A DNA stretch of 7,124 bases from Candidatus Nanopelagicales bacterium (GTDB lineage: Bacteria; Actinomycetota; Actinomycetes; S36-B12), in NCBI GenBank assembly GCA_938091275.1, contig CALKMY010000174.1, positions 1-7,124 on the forward strand, given 5' to 3'. The notes under the pieces were generated by a model. That model searched no databases and was not told the DNA's origin. It saw only the letters and a list, made by a program, of their open reading frames with translations. How positions within the stretch are numbered: position 1 is the first letter of the stretch; the number at the start of each line of letters is the position of its first letter. Both the position numbers and the translations under genes were made by a program. This document shows positions 6,389 through 7,124 of the stretch, piece after piece.

Positions 6389-7124
6389 GAGGCGAACGAC
6401 TACGCAAGCGAGCGGCACGGATCGATCGTTCGTACCCCCGAATCGCGGTGGCCACCTCGCTCGCTGCTTTCCTGGCGTACGTCGTGGCGCAGGCACTCCC
6501 CATCGCCAGCGCCGTTCCCGCAGCGATCACCGCGGTGATCGCGACCCAGGCGAGCTTCCATCAGGCAACCAAGGGTGCTTTCATCCAGGTCATCGGAGCC
6601 CTCGTCGGTGGTGCCGTCGCGTTGGGGATTGTGTCCGTTGTCGGCAGCGGGGCAGTGACCATCATCTTGTTGGTCGCCTTGTGTTTCGTCGTCGCACGAC
6701 TCTTGCACGTCGCGAATCCTGACGAATCGCCACTGGTGGCGGCCGCTCTTGCCGTCACGGTGATCTTGGTCATCGGGACGAACCTGACCACCGAACTCGC
6801 CGTCGAGCGATTCGCAGGAATAGTGATCGGCGCCATCTTCGCGGTCCTCGCCAGTTACGTCGCGTCTCCAACGAAGGCCACTCGCAATTTGGAAGACAAG
6901 GCCGATGATGTGCAAGAGCGCCTCGGGCAACTGTTGGAACGCATCGCCGTCGAACTGCGCACCGATCCCGGTCCGGAAACCGTGCGGACGTGGTTCGACG
7001 AAGCCGTCGATTTGCGCAATCAGGTTCTCGGTCTCGCCGCCGGCCTGGAAGACCTCAAGATGAATCGGCGGTGGAGCATTCGGGTGACCACCTCGGACTT
7101 GCACGCCGTCCAAGCCGAAGTCGA
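6385..7124 (+). CDS. FUSC / aromatic acid exporter-like membrane protein, 3' end outside window
   Basis: An open frame begins at GTG 6385 and stays open to the right edge, giving 246 codons. It has no early ATG (first one at 7060), so an ATG-only search misses it. The product starts with a basic stretch (RGERLRKRAARIDRSYPRI), then about six hydrophobic segments (roughly 20-37, 41-55, 65-87, 89-107, 117-134, 143-161). RFAGIVIG (142-149) resembles the RxxGxxxG motif of FUSC-type proteins. A cytoplasmic, charged helical region follows (SPTKATRNLEDKADDVQERL onward), as in the aromatic acid exporter (ArAE/DUF939) group. Such proteins are proposed efflux pumps; the substrate is unknown. GTGA overlaps the ATPase stop, so it is probably translated by coupling, as no clear Shine-Dalgarno precedes it. 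An in-frame TGA at 6340-6342 bounds the start upstream. Starting at the next GTG (6448) would cut into the first membrane segment. An FUSC-like gene is not a standard part of a thiamine importer. Confidence 0.82.
   Translation, partial: MRGERLRKRAARIDRSYPRIAVATSLAAFLAYVVAQALPIASAVPAAITAVIATQASFHQATKGAFIQVIGALVGGAVALGIVSVVGSGAVTIILLVALCFVVARLLHVANPDESPLVAAALAVTVILVIGTNLTTELAVERFAGIVIGAIFAVLASYVASPTKATRNLEDKADDVQERLGQLLERIAVELRTDPGPETVRTWFDEAVDLRNQVLGLAAGLEDLKMNRRWSIRVTTSDLHAVQAEV

Noticed and set aside
6400..7113. Minus-strand ORF (237 codons) at the right end
   Set aside because: Its product is Asp/Gly/Arg-rich without domains. The plus strand here encodes a coherent membrane protein starting at GTG 6385.

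Overview
The window is a gene-dense, high-GC stretch of an ordinary bacterial chromosome. GC-rich third codon positions, short spacers, 4-base stop/start overlaps and the style of the proteins suggest an actinobacterium (Actinomycetota). The genus cannot be read from this sequence. I found no tRNA, rRNA, insertion sequence, integrase, phage gene, CRISPR array or attachment site.

Left part, minus strand (1-1571): two genes read leftward. The first encodes a DUF1479 (YbiU-like) protein that looks like a non-heme Fe(II)/2-oxoglutarate dioxygenase. It is followed 18 bp later by the start of a pyridoxamine-5'-phosphate-oxidase-family (FMN split-barrel) protein that runs off the left edge. They probably share one transcript. 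A 153-bp divergent spacer (1572-1724), carrying a tandem 12-bp repeat, separates them from a plus-strand Gfo/Idh/MocA-family NAD(P)-dependent dehydrogenase (1725-2885). This looks like a small metabolic locus of unknown substrate; no regulator gene is visible.

Right part, plus strand (2886-7124): a classical TPP riboswitch (THI-box) lies directly before an operon. The operon encodes a thiamine-type ABC importer: a lipoprotein binding protein (ThiB-like), a fused two-domain permease (ThiP-like) and an ATPase (ThiQ-like). The Shine-Dalgarno sequence of the first gene overlaps the 3' end of the aptamer, so control is most simply translational. When TPP is plentiful the RNA should block synthesis of the importer. 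Permease and ATPase genes overlap by ATGA. The ATPase stop overlaps, by GTGA, the GTG start of an FUSC/aromatic-acid-exporter-like membrane protein that continues past the right edge.

The window holds known families in a coherent arrangement. The points most worth a second look are the FUSC-like gene coupled to a TPP-controlled importer, the short C-terminus of the ATPase at that junction, the aptamer/Shine-Dalgarno overlap, and the DUF1479/PPOX//Gfo-Idh grouping. I did not see an obviously undescribed system.
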